The notes under the pieces were generated by a model. It made no database searches, was not told the origin of the DNA, and saw only the letters and a list, made by a program, of their open reading frames with translations. A program made the translations under genes and the position numbers. From contig NC_085047.1 in the NCBI RefSeq assembly GCF_963662255.1, forward strand, positions 58,650,006 through 58,714,005: a DNA stretch of 64,000 bases. The letters are read 5' to 3'. This document shows positions 62,569 to 64,000 of this stretch, piece by piece. The stretch's first letter is position 1; every line of letters begins with the position of its first letter. Source of the stretch: Cinclus cinclus. Lineage: Eukaryota > Chordata > Aves > Passeriformes > Cinclidae.

Positions 62569-63159
62569 TTGATGACTAATGTGTATCAAAAAGAGTGTGG
62601 CCAGCAGGAACGGGGCAGTGATTGTCCCTTGTACTTTGCACTGGTGAGGTTGCACTTTGAATCCTGTGTTCAACTTTGGGTATCTCACTACAAGAAGGAC
62701 ATTGAGGTGCTGGAGCCTGTCCAGAGAAGGGCAACAAAGCTCATGAAAGGTCTGGAGCACATGTCTTACAAGGAGCAGCTGAGGAATATGGGGTTGTCCA
62801 GCCCAGAGCAAAGGAAGCTTAGGAGAGACCTTATTGCTGTCTAGAACTACCTGAGAGGAGGCTGCAGCCAAGTGGGAGTTGTACTCTTCTCCCAAGTAAC
62901 CAGTGATAGGACAAGAGGAAATAGCCTCAGGTTGTGCCAGAGGAGGTTTAGTTTGAATATTAGAAAAAAAATTCTTCCAGAAAGAGCTGGCAAGCATTGG
63001 AACAAGCTGTCCAAGGAGGTAGAGATATTCAAAAGAGATGTAGGCGTGGTGCTTAAGGACATGGTTTAATGTTGGACTTGGCAGTGTTGGGTTAACAGAT
63101 AGACTCAATCTAAAGATCTTTTCCAACCTAAAATAGTCTATAATTCTAAACATCCTTGA
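62569..63159 (+). mobile_element. CR1 LINE 3' end with ORF2 C-terminus
   Basis: A 5'-truncated CR1. One reading frame from 62569 to the TAA at 63067-63069 encodes the C-terminal part of the CR1 ORF2 polyprotein, downstream of the reverse-transcriptase core: recognisable pieces are [44 protein letters not shown] and ending VVLKDMV. The frame is broken only by one TAG (62842-62844) where the family has a tyrosine codon. The 3' tail follows (GATCTTTTCCAACCTAAAAT, AGTCTATAATTCTAAAC) and lacks well-formed terminal repeats. The real left edge is probably near 62585. The 205-codon frame on the opposite strand is its antisense shadow. Confidence 0.9.
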
Positions 63160-63830
63160 ATTATTTAGATGGTTGTAGTCACTATCCAGCTACTGTCCTC
63201 TTCAGGAGGTCAGACAGCAGCAGGATCTCAATTTGTGGATTTTCTGTCTCTCTCTTCTTGAAGAGGTCATTGTCTTTGCTGAAGTGCTAACACCTGAAGT
63301 GTTAACACTATGCTAGGTAGTCCCAAAATCCATTAGCTCATACATGAGCATTGTCAATGCATGCTAGGTTTTATCAATCTGGGAATACCTGTAAAGCCAA
63401 AGAAATCCCAGTGTCTGGTCATCTTATTAATTCTGTAAGAAAATCTTCTATCAATAGTGATGGACAACAATATAGTTACATTTCACATATATTGTTACAT
63501 ATCGCCAATATTGTTGTAGTTCATGTAGCAATATCATTTTGATATTTAACTCCTGAACATTTGACTTCATGCAGTTCTGAAATCACTAAACTGCTATATT
63601 GGTTTATTGTAGCATTTTTAGTTTTTCTTGAGTTAAAAGCAATAATAATTACAGAAATCAAATAAAAACCACCCTTCTGCATCAAAGTCCAAGTAAGGAA
63701 GAGCAGAGATGCCCCATCAGACAAACAACATGAGTGAACCAGTTCAGTATATTTTTCAGTGGATTTCACAACTATTTTTGTCAACAGAAGAATACTGGGG
63801 GTTCCAGTGGTGCTCAGAAGATGTAAAACA
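63160..63830. other. Sequence between two CR1 pieces
   Basis: About 670 bp of AT-rich sequence. It includes the imperfect 15-bp tandem duplication GAAGTGCTAACACCT/GAAGTGTTAACACTA (63281-63310), which creates the 12-bp palindrome AGTGTTAACACT. No gene is seen. Confidence 0.5.
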
Positions 63831-63834
63831 TAGT

Positions 63835-64000
63835 GGTCGTGGTCCTTTCAGCCTCTGTCTTAACCTCATCCCTTGTTACTATTGAAAAAACACCTGAAAA
63901 ACAATGCAGTCATTGGTTACAGCCAGCACAGCTTCATGAGAGGAAAGTCCCATTTATCAGACCTAATTTCCTTTTATGACAAGGTAACTCACCTGATTGA
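63835..64000 (+). mobile_element. CR1 reverse-transcriptase fragment (runs off right edge)
   Basis: The frame from about 63881 reads HLKNNAVIGYSQHSFMRGKS then HLSDLISFYDKVTHLI, matching the LINE reverse-transcriptase region around the SQHGF-RGKSCLTNLI motif. Upstream, in another frame, SVLTSSLVTIEK resembles the preceding VSLTSVPGKIIEK motif, so there is at least one frameshift. The segment is followed by TGA at the window edge. It is more 5' in CR1 than the copy at 62569 yet lies to its right, so it is a separate insertion. Confidence 0.75.

Noticed and set aside
62536..63153. 205-codon minus-strand frame
   Set aside because: It is the antisense of the CR1 ORF2 C-terminus, whose sense frame matches known CR1 protein motifs.
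1..64000. tRNA, rRNA, snRNA or known microRNA genes
   Set aside because: No cloverleaf with A/B boxes, rRNA core or recognised precursor was seen by eye. A covariance-model scan would be needed to exclude small RNAs.

Overview
The window looks like avian nuclear DNA: AT-rich and gene-poor, with two sharp GC/CpG islands. Its interspersed repeats are bird-type, namely CR1 LINE 3' ends and reverse-transcriptase pieces, plus two recognisable families of avian endogenous-retrovirus LTR. There are no bacterial, phage or organellar signals. The exact species cannot be told. The LTR types suggest a neoavian bird, but that is recollection of repeat families, not a search.

The one gene I can support is the first coding exon of a type II diacylglycerol kinase, on the minus strand at 28570-28743. 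DGKH is preferred over its paralogue DGKD. The exon has 58 codons, a strong Kozak start and a phase-0 splice donor, and lies inside a 1.5-kb CpG island (about 27950-29535). On this reading, positions 1-28569 are the 5' part of DGKH intron 1, and positions above about 29 kb are upstream, probably intergenic. I see no second DGKH exon in the intron, and no part of VWA8, which from memory of the human locus lies head-to-head upstream of DGKH.

The intron part (1-28569) holds a solo LTR split by a CR1 insertion (110-978), four CR1 tails or fragments, simple repeats and long homopolymers. A second CpG island at about 34850-35960, 6.3 kb upstream of the DGKH start, has no recognisable gene. It does contain a minus-strand ATG in good context followed, 19 codons later, by a phase-0 splice donor. 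That is the same phase as the DGKH exon 1 donor, so it is a candidate alternative first exon. The right half (36-64 kb) is a gene desert with a 1.0-kb solo LTR (44160-45167), a GGAA microsatellite, a degraded LTR remnant near 57.7 kb, a CR1 3' end whose ORF2 C-terminus is broken by only one stop codon (62569-63159), and a CR1 reverse-transcriptase piece running off the right edge.

No undescribed defence or mobile system is visible. The items most worth a second look are the candidate alternative promoter and exon at 35.1 kb, the strong overlapping uORF with paired YY1-type motifs at the DGKH start, and an isolated 46-nt near-perfect hairpin at 42658-42703.
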